Part shown: positions 53,501 through 64,000 of the stretch, piece after piece
Layout: the number at the start of each line of letters is the position of its first letter
Numbering within the stretch: position 1 is the first letter of the stretch
NCBI GenBank assembly: GCA_018697195.1
Contig: CM031878.1
Location: forward strand, 70,727,072-70,791,071
DNA: 64,000 nt
Direction of reading: 5' to 3'
From: Certhia americana
Lineage: Eukaryota; Chordata; Aves; Passeriformes; Certhiidae
The notes under the pieces: generated by a model
The model's database searches: none
What the model was told of the DNA's origin: nothing
What the model saw: only the letters and a program-made list of their open reading frames with translations
Program-made: the position numbers and the translations under genes

Positions 53501-56500
53501 CCTGTTGGATTCACTCATATTTAGGTTTCCAACCTAAACAATTCTGTAATCTATGTCAGAACATGGTTTCTCATTCCTATTTTTCTGGGCGCCTAGGCAG
53601 TTTGAAATCTGGTTCCTCTCAAATACTAAGATGGGGTTCATAAATCATGTGGAACAGAGAATCAAAATGAAGTGTTTATCTTCCATATTGCTTCTTTAGG
53701 ATGTTTGAGTTTAGAATTGAATAAAAAATTGCATATAGTGTCAGCTTAAAATTAATACTAAGTACATGTTGGGAAAAATGGCCTTGAAACATAAAACTGA
53801 TAAAAATTTCCAACAAGTTGCAGGGTTTTTTCTTGCTATTAATAAAAGATCAATAAATTGTTACAGAAATTTTTTTTTAATGTTGAAGACCCTAAGCTCA
53901 ATGTTATATTTAACTTAGAGAGATCTTGACATAACCTGTGTCCGTAGGAGCTATCCCCTTGGACAATGGGAACTGGGCATACAGCTCTCTAAGTTTGTGG
54001 AGTCTTTGACACCACAAATCCATAGTGAGTGGCATTCAGGAACTTCTGGACTGCGAGTGCAATCATCATTCCATTATCTGGGCTAATTGGAAATCAGGTG
54101 CTCTTGGTGTACCAAAGTGCAAACATAAATGGCAAGGAATCTGCTTCAGAAACACCCAGAGCAAGGTGATGCTCAGGCTATATCCGGCAGGGAGCATCAA
54201 TGGCTGGAGTTCAGCAGCTGCTTGGATATTTCTGCTTTATGCTTTTATATTCTGGATTCAGAGAGGCCTTATTTACCTGTGTATAAAGTGCTAGACTTCT
54301 CTAAATTTATATGGTGATATGCCTGACAGGATCAGGGCGTATGGCATTAAGACAGATGCTTTTTTCATCCTGGTTTCAGTGGGCCTAAGTCAGGTGAAAG
54401 CTGCTGTACTGCTGCTGGAAGGAATGATGCTGACAGTTTAAAGCAGAGTTAACAGTCTGGTTAACTAGAAGATGCCTGCAGTGTAGTAATTATTAAAAAC
54501 AGTGGTGGGAAAAGTTGATTTTTTCCCTTCATAATGTAGTTCTAATGAAATGGGAAGGAGTACTTCGTATCACAGCTGAGAAAATTACAGTGTAGGTTAT
54601 GTTACTGGTTTTTCAAGATGTGTCTGTTTCTTAAAACAGTGTGACTTTAAGCAGAGTTTTAATCCAAATTGGCTTGTGCATACAGTTTTGCCTTCTACAC
54701 AGATAACATACTTTTGACATAATGTTAACCATGTAATTTCTGTGGATGCCATTAATGCCTTAAGATCTGACCAGTGCTTTTTCTCTAACCTCACAGCTAA
54801 TGGAACTGTAGAGTTTTTGTTAAAGATTGACCTTTGGCACTTTTTTTCTCTCCTTGCAGGTATTTGTGGAAACGCTAGACAAATGTTTTGAAAATGTCTG
54901 TGAGCTGGATTTAATCTTCCATGTAGACAAGGTACTGTGATAACATCCTGTAATTTTTTTATCAAGTAAAATGCTTGGTCTAGCTGGTACTTGATATTAA
55001 ACTCTGCCTTACTTTCCAGAGAGGGGTAACAAAGCTGGTGAAAGGATTAGAGTGTCTTGTGAGGTGTGGCAGAGGGAGCAGGGGGTGTTCAGGCTGGAGA
55101 GGAGGCTCAGTGGGGACTACACTGTCCTCTGCAACCACCGGAAAGGAGGTTGTAACAGGATGGGGGTGGTCTCTTCTCCCAAGTGAACATGGACAGACAG
55201 GAGGAAAAGGCTTCAAACTGGGTACCAGGAAGAAGTTCTTCCCTGGAAGAGTTGTCAGGCATTGAGGCAGGCTGCCTGGGGCAGTGATGGAGCAGCATAA
55301 CCAGAAGTGTTAAAGAAACAACTGGACATGGCACTTAGTGCTGTGGCTTAATTGACATGGTGGTGTTTAGTCAAAGGTTGGACTTGAAGATCTTGGAGGT
55401 CTTTTCCATCCTTACTGATTCCGTGATTCTGTGATTTAATGTGATTCAGTGAAATCTAGACTGTTTCTGCTAAATTATTACTTTCATTACTTGAAAGCTG
55501 CAATGGAACATGCCTTTCTGAGGATCAATAAAATAGTATGGCAGATTTGCATAATAATATCGCACATGAAATTGTAAAATCTAGCACATCTGAATATTCT
55601 TAGAGTAGGAAGAGCTTCAAGACATAATGTGTTCTGTTTTGTTTATGGTTAGGTTTTATATAACTCAATACTGAAGTTGTTAAGTGTTTTCCAGTTAGGA
55701 TTGGAAGGTGCCTTTCATATACTATGATTATGTAATTTAAATGCTGTGTGGATCTTTCTGTTTAAAATCTCAAACAGACTTTGTATTTTCTCAAACATTT
55801 AGAAACAATCTCATTTGAATATTCCCAGCTATAAGAAACAAGTGTTATATTATTAATCTAGTTTAGAGAAATGCTCTTACTATAGTCACCTTTCATTTAA
55901 AAGGACTTTGACGTTTCTTGGTGTAATACCCAAAATGATGAGAATTTAATATACAGAATTTATTCCTTCAGTTGCATTTTGTGAATGCTGTTGCTTTCTG
56001 TGCAGTCACGTTTCCCCATTTGTGAACATCTTTCTACATCAACAGCAAAAGATTTCAAAGGAAAGTAAGATGGTAAAAGTAGACTGATAATAATACCAAG
56101 TTAGGTATCTGAAAGAACTATTCAAACTGATTTAGTTTGTTTCAAAATTAGGAAGTTCTTTTGGAAGAAACACTTGCATCTTCACCAGACAGTGGAAAGG
56201 AGAATATCTAGAGTGAGTGTTTTACCAGTATTTGGGTCATGAAAAGTCATTGGGATTTCTAGTAATTTCTGTAGCTGGAACATGTTGGATATTTCCCAAA
56301 CAACAGATTAAAGTACAAAAGAGTTTAGAAGTTTCAGCTTCTGAGTTGAAAGAACAGAAGTACTGTAGTCATTTTGTGGGAAGGAGTTGGATCTTTAGCT
56401 GGGGAATGCTTTGGCTGATACTTACTCCAAGCTGTTGCTCTGCAGCATGTTTCATCAAAGAGTATTGCTTAACATGACTTGATAGACAAAATATTTCTAG

Positions 56501-58455
56501 TAATACGTAAAACTTAAGTACTTCAAAATGTTAAATTTCCTGAAGAAAATTTACTTGTATGTATTGGATATGAGATAATATTTCTTCATGAAAATTATAG
56601 ATCAAGTGGACATGAGAATTTAACTTTCATTTGATTTACTAAAAATCTGCCTGAGAATCCAATTAAGTGTTTACACTATAATTTTCAAACTCTGACGAAA
56701 TTGGGAACCCTAAACATGTGTTAGATATTTTAGTAAAAACAATCCATTTTCACGAGAAAAGTCAGTGAAACCTTGAGTTAAAAATCTCTGAACCTGTCAT
56801 TAACCAGTGCAGTGATTTTTAACTGGCGCATAAATGAGCAAAATAATTCAATGTAGAGGTATGAATTTCTGTAGTAATGCAAGGCTGCTACCAGCTGTAC
56901 AGTGACCTTAGTTGTGTCTAATTTGTGACACTAGTTGTGTCACAGCTGTGACTAATTTGATGTCATCTCCATTCTTCCTTTTTGTTTTTTTCCCTCCAGT
57001 TTAAGTTCATCAGTATTCTTGTGGGTCTGAGAACATAACAGGAAGATGTATCTGTGACAATGAAATTAGAGTGTTACATTGTCTTTAAACTGCTGAAAAG
57101 GTTACCTTGTCAAGAAGCATAATGCACTGAGCCTTCAGAGTTAATGCCTTAACTGTCTCTCGTCAGGTATTTTTGGCCTGGCTTGTTAATATATTTCAAG
57201 TGTGCAAAAGGGAAGAACAGCAGCTGCTCCCGTTGGATCTAGACAGTCTTAGTTACAATGGGTGGGTGCTGTTTGGGGTGAACCTTTTGAAGTATTTGTA
57301 TTTGGAGTGGTCTGGTATTTAGAAAATTGAGGACTGGCTAAGTTATTTGAATGAGAGTTATTCTGTGTCTTTGGTTCTTGATAGAGCTGTGGGAGGTTGC
57401 TTTCCTGCAATTCTCTTGTGAGAGCTGCCTAACCAACATTTTTTCTTGTAAAAATAGGTGGCACGTAGAAGAGTTAAACTATGTAATCCCAACAGCTGTT
57501 GCCTCCTTAGTAACATTTTATGTGGTATTTTTTGTAAGGAAATCTTTATCAGGTGTTTGTGATTGTACAGGACTCAGCGGTGACTGATAGTAACCTGGAG
57601 CCAAGACAGATGCTTATTCAAGAATAAGCATATCTTAATATTCTTATATCAAGAATATTGATACACTATGAGAAATTAATTTGGAGAATGGAATATAGAA
57701 GTGAACGAGTTTATAATGTGCTGAAGCAGATGAGGACTTGGGGTGTCAGGGAGTTTAGTTTGTACAGGAGAGACTTTAACTTGTCTTTTGAAGATCATCT
57801 GTATTACAAGCAGCCAAGAAACTTGCTATAGCTGGAGCAAGATATTTTCACATGTCTTGTGAGGAGGAGGGGCAGGTTTATTTCAGTCCTGCACTGATTC
57901 CCACACTGAGTCCAAGAGTCTAATGTTTTCGGATGGAAAAGGCATCACTGAAAGCTATTACACAACTAAAATAATAGAATACATTCAGCTGGGGATATAA
58001 GGGAATACTTTGGGTTTTTTCACAAGTTTTTGGCACCTATTGAAATACCTCTGGGAGGTATCATGATCTCTTGCAAGAGTTTATTATCTAACCAGAATGG
58101 TGAACCATCAAATAATCAAATTTCTTGAAGATAGGAAAACGAGTTTGCCAAAGTTTCCTGAGAGAGTTTTTTCTTGATATGTTCCTTCTTCTTTCAAATA
58201 TGCATTCATGCTTTTGCAGAGTGCATCAAACATAAATAGGAAGCACTCTTGATTTTTTGTAAAAACACTTTAAAATTGTTGTTAAAAACCAGCAATTTCA
58301 GATTTTAAGAAGTTGATGTTCTCAACAGTTGGAATTCCCTGTTGGAAAATAAGATGTCTATTTGTTGTGCCTTCAGTCTTTCACTTAAATACTATTCTGA
58401 ATACACTATTGAAGTGTCTTTTGCACTTCATTGCTACTTAATAAATTTTTATTTA

Positions 58456-58496
<41 letters not shown>

Positions 58497-60211
58497 TAGT
58501 TGTTTCTTTAGGAAAATAATTAGTGATTTTTTAAAATAAGAAAAGGTAGAGACAGTTATGTGTATTTGTACATTTAATATGTATTTGCAATGAATTTGCA
58601 GTTTGAAAAGAAAAAGGTTTTTATTTTTTATCTTGCTGCTGCTTGCATATGAATAGGGAGTCGATGGGTTATGGTAGTTACATAACTTTGTTAGTCAAAG
58701 CTGTGATTTCCTTTCATATAGAGATTACCAAATAAAATTAATTATATGCTGTTAGAAAACCATCCCTGTAGAAGAAAAGTGGGGCAAGACATAGACAGGT
58801 TTCTTTATAAGACAAAGTAGTCAAGCTTCTTTAAAGCTACCTATGCTTTGAAAATTTTTAATAGTGTCTGTTAGACTTCACTATTGCATCCTGAAAGTAC
58901 AAAAACTGCAGAGGAAGTCAAGAAGCATGAGCCAAGGTATGGGATGGTTTGTATCAACGAAGAAGTTAAATATTCTACAGACTGGAGGCAAAGGTGTAAG
59001 ATGTATGTAGAAAGAAAAGTTTTGGAAGAGCCCAAAGGGACCTGAAGAAGAGCTGCTTTCAGCCTCTCTAGGTACATTAATTATAAATTTGTATAGAAAT
59101 ACACTTTAAATTTATCAGGGAAACAAATTCAATTTTTTTTTTTTTTTCAGGTATGGTACAAAACCAAGAAGTGTGTTGGTTTTTTACGTACTACCTCCAG
59201 GTTATTTGATTCAGAGATTTATTTCTATCCTTGATCCACAGGGAAGTTGGGAGAATGTCCAAAATAGTAGTTAGAATTATGCATTTGAGATACCAGATTG
59301 TACATGCTTATTTCTGAAAAGCAGAAAAATGCTCCTTGTCTTCAGATTTAAATACTAATATAGGATTAAAATATTATACATTATGTGGTAACTCTGGATT
59401 TTTATAGTAAGTGTGCAGAAGGATGCCTTTTAAAGAGAAAAAAACACCCAAACAAGTCTATAATACAAGCTGTTTGAATGCAGACTGGAGCAGTGATTCG
59501 TGAACCAGGGCTTTCATCTGCAGGGAAGAGGGATATTTAAACATACCTGTTTTAGTAATGGCCCCAGCTGGTTTATGTGCTCCTGCAGTTTGGCTATCAG
59601 TCGTGGCTGTAAATGCTGAAGACTCCACATTTATCAGATATCTCAGGAATGTCAATTCTACTTCTGAGCCATATCTTGGGACGCGTGGTGGGGGAGTATC
59701 AGTCTCTTCCTGCTCAGGTGTAGCCCAGAGTAGTGTTTACACATCTACTTGTGAGCAATTTGTTCAGTGTTGTATGACCTGTTTCCTAGAGGTGTTACTG
59801 CTGTTGATGCTAATTCAAACTCTAATAATTGGATGGAAAATGGGAACAAAGAAAGACAAATGTGTAAGTTTCTTAGCGTTGATAAGTGATATAGCAGATG
59901 AGTTTGTAATAGAGCTGTGAACAAAGAAAAGACTGGAGGGAGGAACATGAAATGATGAGCTGTTTTCCCAACTGGCTTTAGATAAAAAAATTTAATTGAC
60001 TTACAGAATACAGAATGTTTCCCTGTACTGAGGTATCTAGACCATCTTTGCAGATTGTATGGAGGATATTTTGCATTTTTAAATTCTCTGTGGTCTCTTT
60101 TAGGTCCATAATATATTGGCTGAAATGGTCATGGGTGGAATGGTTTTGGAGACCAACATGAATGAAATTGTCACTCAGATTGATGCTCAAAATAAACTGG
60201 AGAAGTCTGAG
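41529..60211 (+). CDS. AP3S1: AP-3 complex subunit sigma-1, exons 1-5 (3' partial)
   Basis: AP3S1 is the small sigma subunit of the AP-3 adaptor, which sorts membrane cargo from endosomes to lysosomes and lysosome-related organelles. Exons at 41529-41597, 43718-43809, 46272-46383, 54860-54931 and 60104-60211 join in frame through GT/AG junctions to 151 codons. They cover the clathrin-adaptor small-chain (longin-like) domain from [20 protein letters not shown] to AQNKLEKSE, nearly identical to human; one visible change is QRY for human QPY in exon 1. The human protein has 193 residues. The last 42, encoded by one further exon, are not found between 60212 and 64000, so the gene continues past the window. 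The Kozak context is CCCACCATGA. The gene is transcribed away from ATG12. Introns 3 and 4 carry CR1 copies. Confidence 0.97.
41596..41666 (+). repeat. 38-bp duplication spanning the exon 1 donor
   Basis: GGGGCTCGGCGGGACGGG occurs at 41611-41628 and again at 41649-41666, and GTACGG at 41598 and 41636. All are offset by exactly 38 bases. The real splice donor and its flank are therefore present twice in tandem, with the second copy leading into the minisatellite. Confidence 0.88.
41632..41862 (+). repeat. GC-rich 17/22-bp minisatellite carrying GTACGG
   Basis: The unit is close to GTTGTACGGCAGGCCCG (17 bases), with some 22-base variants having an extra GGCCC-type insertion. Complete GTACGG hexamers start at 41636, 41669, 41691, 41708, 41730, 41747, 41764, 41797, 41814, 41831 and 41848, with one cut by an assembly gap at 41781. 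Successive units vary between AGGCCCG and AGGCCGG. No stop codon arises in the forward frames across the array, so long spurious open frames cover it. Confidence 0.95.
41785..41794. other. Assembly gap of 10 N inside minisatellite
   Basis: Ten N interrupt a repeat unit. The unit spacing across the gap is 16 rather than 17, so ten is probably a nominal length and the true array may be longer. Confidence 0.95.
43718..43809 (+). CDS. AP3S1: AP3S1 coding exon 2
   Basis: It encodes [20 protein letters not shown] then [10 protein letters not shown] plus two bases. The acceptor is TTTCACAG and the donor CT|GTAAGT. The sequence equals human as remembered. Confidence 0.97.
43810..46271 (+). other. 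AP3S1 intron 2
   Basis: AT-rich 2.5-kb intron with T tracts (for example near 45487-45502). No gene or named repeat is seen. Confidence 0.65.
46272..46383 (+). CDS. AP3S1: AP3S1 coding exon 3
   Basis: It encodes [19 protein letters not shown] then [18 protein letters not shown]. The acceptor is CTCTTTAG and the donor CAA|GTAAGT. It is the central strand and helix of the sigma domain. Confidence 0.97.
46411..46438 (+). repeat. (TTTG)n microsatellite
   Basis: About five to six TTTG units start 27 bases after the exon 3 donor. Confidence 0.85.
46465..46557 (+). repeat. Tandem duplication of a 47-bp AT-rich unit
   Basis: Copy 1 (46465-46511) starts GAAGTATCTTAGAATTTAAA and ends CATACTTG. Copy 2 (46512-46557) starts GAAGTATCTTATAATTTAAA and ends ATACTTG. 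They differ by a few substitutions and one base of length. Confidence 0.85.
46777..46838 (+). repeat. Left arm of a 62-bp inverted repeat
   Basis: It starts CAGTGAAATAGTTTATTTGC and ends at a GAGGCCTC palindrome core. It matches the reverse complement of 48050-48111 at 60 of 62 positions. Similarity stops sharply before CAGTG. Confidence 0.9.
47795..47975 (-). mobile_element. CR1 LINE fragment, minus strand
   Basis: It reads as inverted CR1 3' sequence: 'ttccttccaactcaggga', 'gaccttgcccagga', 'gaatcacaccacgtgcct' and 'ttcttaaactcaggcaggctt'. It is old and diverged, and lies between the arms of the inverted repeat. Confidence 0.75.
48050..48111 (-). repeat. Right arm of a 62-bp inverted repeat
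   Basis: Read on the minus strand it begins CAGTGAAATTGCTTATTTGC, differing from the left arm at positions 10 and 12 only. The eight bases outside the two arms (TGCTGTAC and ATGATCAT) do not match as a target-site duplication. Confidence 0.9.
52570..53550 (+). mobile_element. CR1 LINE with degenerate reverse-transcriptase end
   Basis: A translated piece near 52584-52770 reads [19 protein letters not shown], then [12 protein letters not shown] and [10 protein letters not shown]. This is the CR1 reverse-transcriptase region in which the catalytic FADD has become FAGD. Later frames are broken by stops and shifts, then the 3' UTR follows ('ggatattagaaaaaatttc', 'attggaatgggctgcccag') and ends near 'caattctgtaat'. 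The element is dead and 5' truncated; the left edge is uncertain. Confidence 0.93.
54860..54931 (+). CDS. AP3S1: AP3S1 coding exon 4
   Basis: It encodes [20 protein letters not shown] and HVDK, 24 residues in phase 0 at both ends. The acceptor is CCTTGCAG and the donor AAG|GTACTG. Confidence 0.97.
55035..55438 (+). mobile_element. CR1 LINE 3'-end fragment, plus strand
   Basis: CR1 3' UTR with 'gttcaggctggagaggaggc', 'aactgggtaccaggaagaag', 'ggttggacttgaagatctt' and the terminal 'gattccgtgattctgtgatt' microsatellite. It lies about 100 bases downstream of exon 4. Confidence 0.92.
58458..58495 (+). repeat. T38 homopolymer
   Basis: Thirty-eight consecutive T in AP3S1 intron 4. On the minus strand it would look like a poly(A) tail, but no recognisable retrocopy adjoins it. 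Confidence 0.9.
60104..60211 (+). CDS. AP3S1: AP3S1 coding exon 5
   Basis: It encodes [20 protein letters not shown] then [16 protein letters not shown], 36 residues in phase 0. The acceptor is CTCTTTTAG and the donor GAG|GTAAGA. It ends the folded sigma domain. Confidence 0.97.
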
Positions 60212-61224
60212 GTAAGAGTGATGCACAGTGTAGTTTCCAAGCTTAAACAGGGTTGTAGTAAATGCATGCTGTATAATGCTCTTTGTCCTTCATAGCAAAC
60301 TAAATAGTGTAAGCTGCCTGCTTATAGTGCCAAAAATTTGCAGTGTATCTGAGGGTGTTGTACCTTTCATCATGAGTAATAACTGCTTCGTTGCTGCTAA
60401 TTAGGTTTTGCTTTTAGTATCTAATAGCATTGTGCACCATTGCTATTAAGATACTTCTGTAGTTCTCTAAGTTTCTCTTGTAGAAAACCATTTTATTTCC
60501 AGCCTACTTGTTATGCTGGACTAGTGACTTCAGCACATAAATAAAATGAGATAAAGAAACAGAGTGTGTCTTCAAGGACTACATATTCCTGTCTGGTAGT
60601 ATGCTTCTAAGCACCTGAAATAAATAGCAGTAGTAATACTGCAACACAAGAAAATAAATTGGACTGAAATGGACTAGATAGAATTTACAGCCCAGTTTTA
60701 GACACTTCAAAGTAAATACAAATTCTGCAGTTTTGATAATCTGAGCCTTTGGTCTTCAGTGAATGAGAAAATTATATTCTGTATTTGCCCAAAAGAGCTG
60801 AGTGAGGGATCACATATGAGTTGTGGGAATCGTCTTTCAATTCAACAATTGTTGAATTTGTGTTTAGGAAAGACATTTAGATTAAGAAAGTATCTTAGGA
60901 TTACTTTATCTTTGATACAGAATATTACTGTCCCTTCAATGTCACCATATGTGCCTTGTAAGGCAAAATGCTGCTAATATATCTCATTATATGTGCTGGT
61001 TTCTAAATGATGAGAGTAACTCTAGTGAGGAATACATCAAAGCAATAATACCAAGTTTCTAAACAAGCCTTGGCTTGAATTGAAGGGTTTATAAAGTCGA
61101 AGTCAGCTGAGTAGAATGAAATCTCACAGGTGACATAAATATGAACTGAATGGCATTTTAGGAGAGGACCCAGAGAACTTCTTAGTTCTAACTCAATTGC
61201 AATAAAGAGGGAAAGGAATTTTTT

Positions 61225-61228
<4 letters not shown>

Positions 61229-61262
<34 letters not shown>
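61229..61262 (+). repeat. T34 homopolymer
   Basis: Thirty-four consecutive T about 160 bases before the assembly gap. Confidence 0.9.
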
Positions 61263-61263
<1 letters not shown>

Positions 61264-61421
61264 TGGTACAGTGTATACTGTTATTCTGATTCTGGAATCT
61301 CAAGCTGTGCCACCTCAAGTTTTTTTAATACATTTAATTGTCTTGCACAACTTCCAAACTATATCCAAGAACAGGACAACAATATGTGAAAAACAAGGAA
61401 AAGCTAGATATGATACAACAC

Positions 61422-61521
61422 NNNNNNNNNNNNNNNNNNNNNNNNNNNNNNNNNNNNNNNNNNNNNNNNNNNNNNNNNNNNNNNNNNNNNNNNNNNNNNN
61501 NNNNNNNNNNNNNNNNNNNNN
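61422..61521. other. Assembly gap of 100 N
   Basis: A 100-N run, the usual placeholder for a gap of unknown size. TATGATACAACAC stands on both sides (61409-61421 and 61522-61534), so the flanks may simply overlap. Confidence 0.97.
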
Positions 61522-64000
61522 TATGATACAACACAGTACATAGCAATATGCATCTGAAAGGATTTTATGGTAGATTTTGAACATGTCCAAAGTGTTCATT
61601 TTAAAGTTTTTTCTCATACTCAGAATGAAACCGATTGCAGAGATGAATATTTGGAGTTATTCTCATAAGTTTTTTTGAATAACTTCTGTATACATATATT
61701 TTTCCTTATTTGATAGAAGAGTAGCTGTGTTCCCAAAAGCTAAACTTGCTGAACAGCTGCCACGTATTATGTACATATTGAATATGCTGTCTGAAAGCAT
61801 TTAATTATGTAAATTCTGTTACCAAATCAACTGTAGACCAATCCCAGACTAGTCTTCTGAAACATAACATCTGATTCAGTGCAGCCAGCTGCAGTACTTG
61901 CTGTCTTCCATTATTCATCAGTAAGTCATTCTTTCTTTTCTGAGCTTTTAGTATAAAAGTAGATGGTAGATGATCTGAAAAAACACATAGGACATGAAGT
62001 GTATACAAAGCAAATAGGAATTTGTTCTTTTACATTCAGCAATGGATTCTAGAAAGTAAAGAAATAGCAGTGCAAAGTTAAAACATTTGGTGACTGGGAT
62101 GAAGTAGAACATTTCACATTCTGCTCACCACAAATAGTTCCTTTTTCCTTAGTTCAGTGACTATTTCTTTTCAAATTTAACAGTTACTATAATGCTGAGA
62201 TACATCACAATACCTGGTAATTATTTCCTTAGATCATTAATCATTTGTTTCATGTATATCCACAGAAATTTCCTGACTGCTATTTTATTTCCTTTTGTCT
62301 TTTTGATCAAGATTGTAAATGTAAATCTTTCAGTATGTCTTTCCTGAACACGTATTTTCAAGACACAAGCAAGTCCATGTAAATCAAAATAAGTAATAAC
62401 TTAATAAATTTCGAATGCTGGTCACTAAGAAATCAAAACTAGTGGATCTTCTTAGTTTTCTTTAATTAAAAAATTAAATGTAGACATTATTATTGATGTA
62501 GTCCATAGTTTATAGGAGTGCCACCTGTGCCTACAGCACTGTTGCTTTAGTCCCTTTGGCTTTTAGACCACTGTCATACGTCTTGCATTTACAAAGCAGC
62601 TATTTTAAGGTGAATTTGCCTTTTCTTTTATAGCTGAAATGATGAAACTAATATAGCTATAACTATATAACTGAGTTACATTTTCAGAAATACTTCAGTT
62701 TTTATTGTGCCCATCTGGCTTTCAGTAAGACACAAAATGTAGCTATTTAACATCAGGTATTGCTTAGTTACGCACTGGGTTTCTAAACAGGCTTTCAGTT
62801 AGAATTTAGAGAAAAAGACTGAATGTATTTATTAAATTCACATACATTTGAGCAAAGTTATCAGCTCAAGGAATTTGTTAACCTTTTCAACACAAATTAA
62901 TTAAACCGCTGTAAGGGAATCCCTAGCTTTGATTTGTGATTCAGCTAATATTGTTTGGAAGAGCTACAGAGGAAATTATTTGTACCCTGAGAAATGTTGT
63001 CTTATATGCATTTCCCTGCCTTTTAGTTTAGGGTTAATCTTTGAATGGGTTTCTGGACAATCCTAAAACCAAAGATAAAGGGAGGGAATTCTTTGGGAGA
63101 GGGGTCATGGGTATTTTATTCAAAGCTTCTGGAAGTATTGTAGGTAAACCTGGGCTACCTCTTCTCTATTTGGAGTGTTCAACTGCGTGTGATTTAGACT
63201 TTTTAAGTTGGGCCTCATTTTTTCTGAACCTCCTGATCTTTTCTGGCTCTTTCCATTCTTCTCTCTTGCAGACCTTTATCTTTCAGTCTCCCAGACAGGA
63301 CAGGTAGACAAAGGTATTGCTGACTTTTAGAAAAAAATTTACTTTTAACAAAAAGGGAAAGCAAAATGATGTCAAAGGCAATAAATTACGTAGGCCAGAC
63401 TCAAAAATTATGTGTAAAAATACCCATATTAGTCCTTGTAGCCTACTTTTTGTGCTAGTTTCTTGTAGTTCCCTCATCTTTTTATTGGCTATAGTGTATT
63501 TTACTAGCTTTTCATTGACATCATATTTTTTTATTTTATTTCTCTTCCTGCATTTTAGAATTTAACTTTTTTTTGTATCATTGTTAAGAAACAAAGGAGT
63601 ATGAGTTTGTGTGAATATTAGCCAAAAAACCCTGCAAATTAATATCAATAAAAAATCAGCACACAGATAACAAAATAAGATGCGATGACATAATACAACT
63701 AACTTCTTTGTTGAGAGAATTTTGTGATAATCTAATCTAAATAATCTAAATATTGTGATAATCTAAAATCAGTCATGCAAATTTATTTGCTTCACCATTT
63801 AGTATTTCCAGCTAAAAACAAGAACTTCTACCTGCTTGCAAAGAGAAGTGTCAGAATAAGCTTCAGGTGAATGAAGCATTTAAAAATCACACCACCAAAA
63901 CAAACAAACTGCAATAATTCTGTATAGAGAGAATAAAATCATCAGTGCAGTTTGCAAAGATGATGTGGAAATTCCGAAGTTGGTCATCCGACTCTGAGTG

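Larger units (their letters stand above)
46384..54859 (+). other. AP3S1 intron 3
   Basis: This 8.5-kb intron holds a (TTTG)n run, a 47-bp tandem duplication, an inverted repeat, two CR1 fragments, a TA repeat near 48223-48239 and a TTTA repeat near 49914-49936. Other parts show nothing recognised. Confidence 0.8.
54932..60103 (+). other. AP3S1 intron 4
   Basis: A 5.2-kb intron holding a CR1 copy just after the donor, a T38 tract at 58458-58495 and a T tract near 59134-59148. Nothing else is recognised. Confidence 0.75.
60212..64000 (+). other. AP3S1 intron 5 (continues past window)
   Basis: No exon encoding the expected AGLAGAPARAV-type C-terminus is found here. The interval holds a T34 tract, a 100-N gap and AT-rich sequence. 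Confidence 0.75.

Noticed and set aside
54980..55334. Overlapping 75-78 codon open frames
   Set aside because: They lie wholly within the CR1 3' UTR copy at 55035-55438.
58342..58539. 65-codon frame with a poly-Phe run
   Set aside because: The Phe run is translation of the T38 homopolymer.
61271..61617. Open frames crossing the 100-N gap
   Set aside because: They are kept open only by N codons.

Overview
This is a vertebrate nuclear window, almost certainly from a bird. It holds three spliced protein-coding genes, with exons split by canonical introns, and its recognisable repeats are CR1 LINE fragments, the main avian interspersed repeat. Spaced introns, CpG-island promoters and poly(A/T) tracts agree, and there is no bacterial-style gene packing. 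The genes are CDO1 (minus), ATG12 (minus) and AP3S1 (plus). This is the same order and orientation as human 5q22-q23, a segment whose genes I recall lying on the chicken Z chromosome, so Z linkage is likely but inferred.

Layout. 1-21 kb: gene-free sequence downstream of CDO1, with two CR1 fragments and one candidate LTR. 21.07-30.21 kb: CDO1, cysteine dioxygenase, five coding exons reconstructed to 204 codons, including a last exon of nine codons plus stop. 29.6-30.6 kb: CDO1 CpG island with a (CTG)n run and a GTCCCC repeat. 30.6-38.9 kb: intergenic DNA and probable ATG12 3' UTR. 38.90-41.29 kb: ATG12, four coding exons, 143 codons, ending in the conjugating glycine. 41.29-41.53 kb: a compact divergent ATG12/AP3S1 promoter carrying two CACGTG boxes, one a perfect GTCACGTGAC palindrome. 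41.53-60.21 kb: AP3S1 exons 1-5 (151 codons). Its last exon (about 42 residues in human) is not found before the window ends. AP3S1 introns contain a minisatellite, an inverted repeat, CR1 copies and homopolymer tracts.

How the genes relate. ATG12 (autophagosome conjugation) and AP3S1 (AP-3 adaptor, traffic to lysosome-related organelles) share a head-to-head promoter with CLEAR/E-box type sites, which suggests joint control of autophagy and lysosome genes. CDO1 (cysteine catabolism to taurine and sulfate) has its own CpG island 11 kb away.

The most unusual structure is a GC-rich minisatellite starting inside the first 40 bases of AP3S1 intron 1. Its unit repeats the exon 1 splice-donor hexamer GTACGG at least eleven times, and the first copy is part of a 38-bp duplication spanning the real donor. 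I found no CRISPR array, tRNA, rRNA or recognisable new gene system. Coordinates of exons were worked out by hand from splice sites, reading frame and remembered human orthologues.
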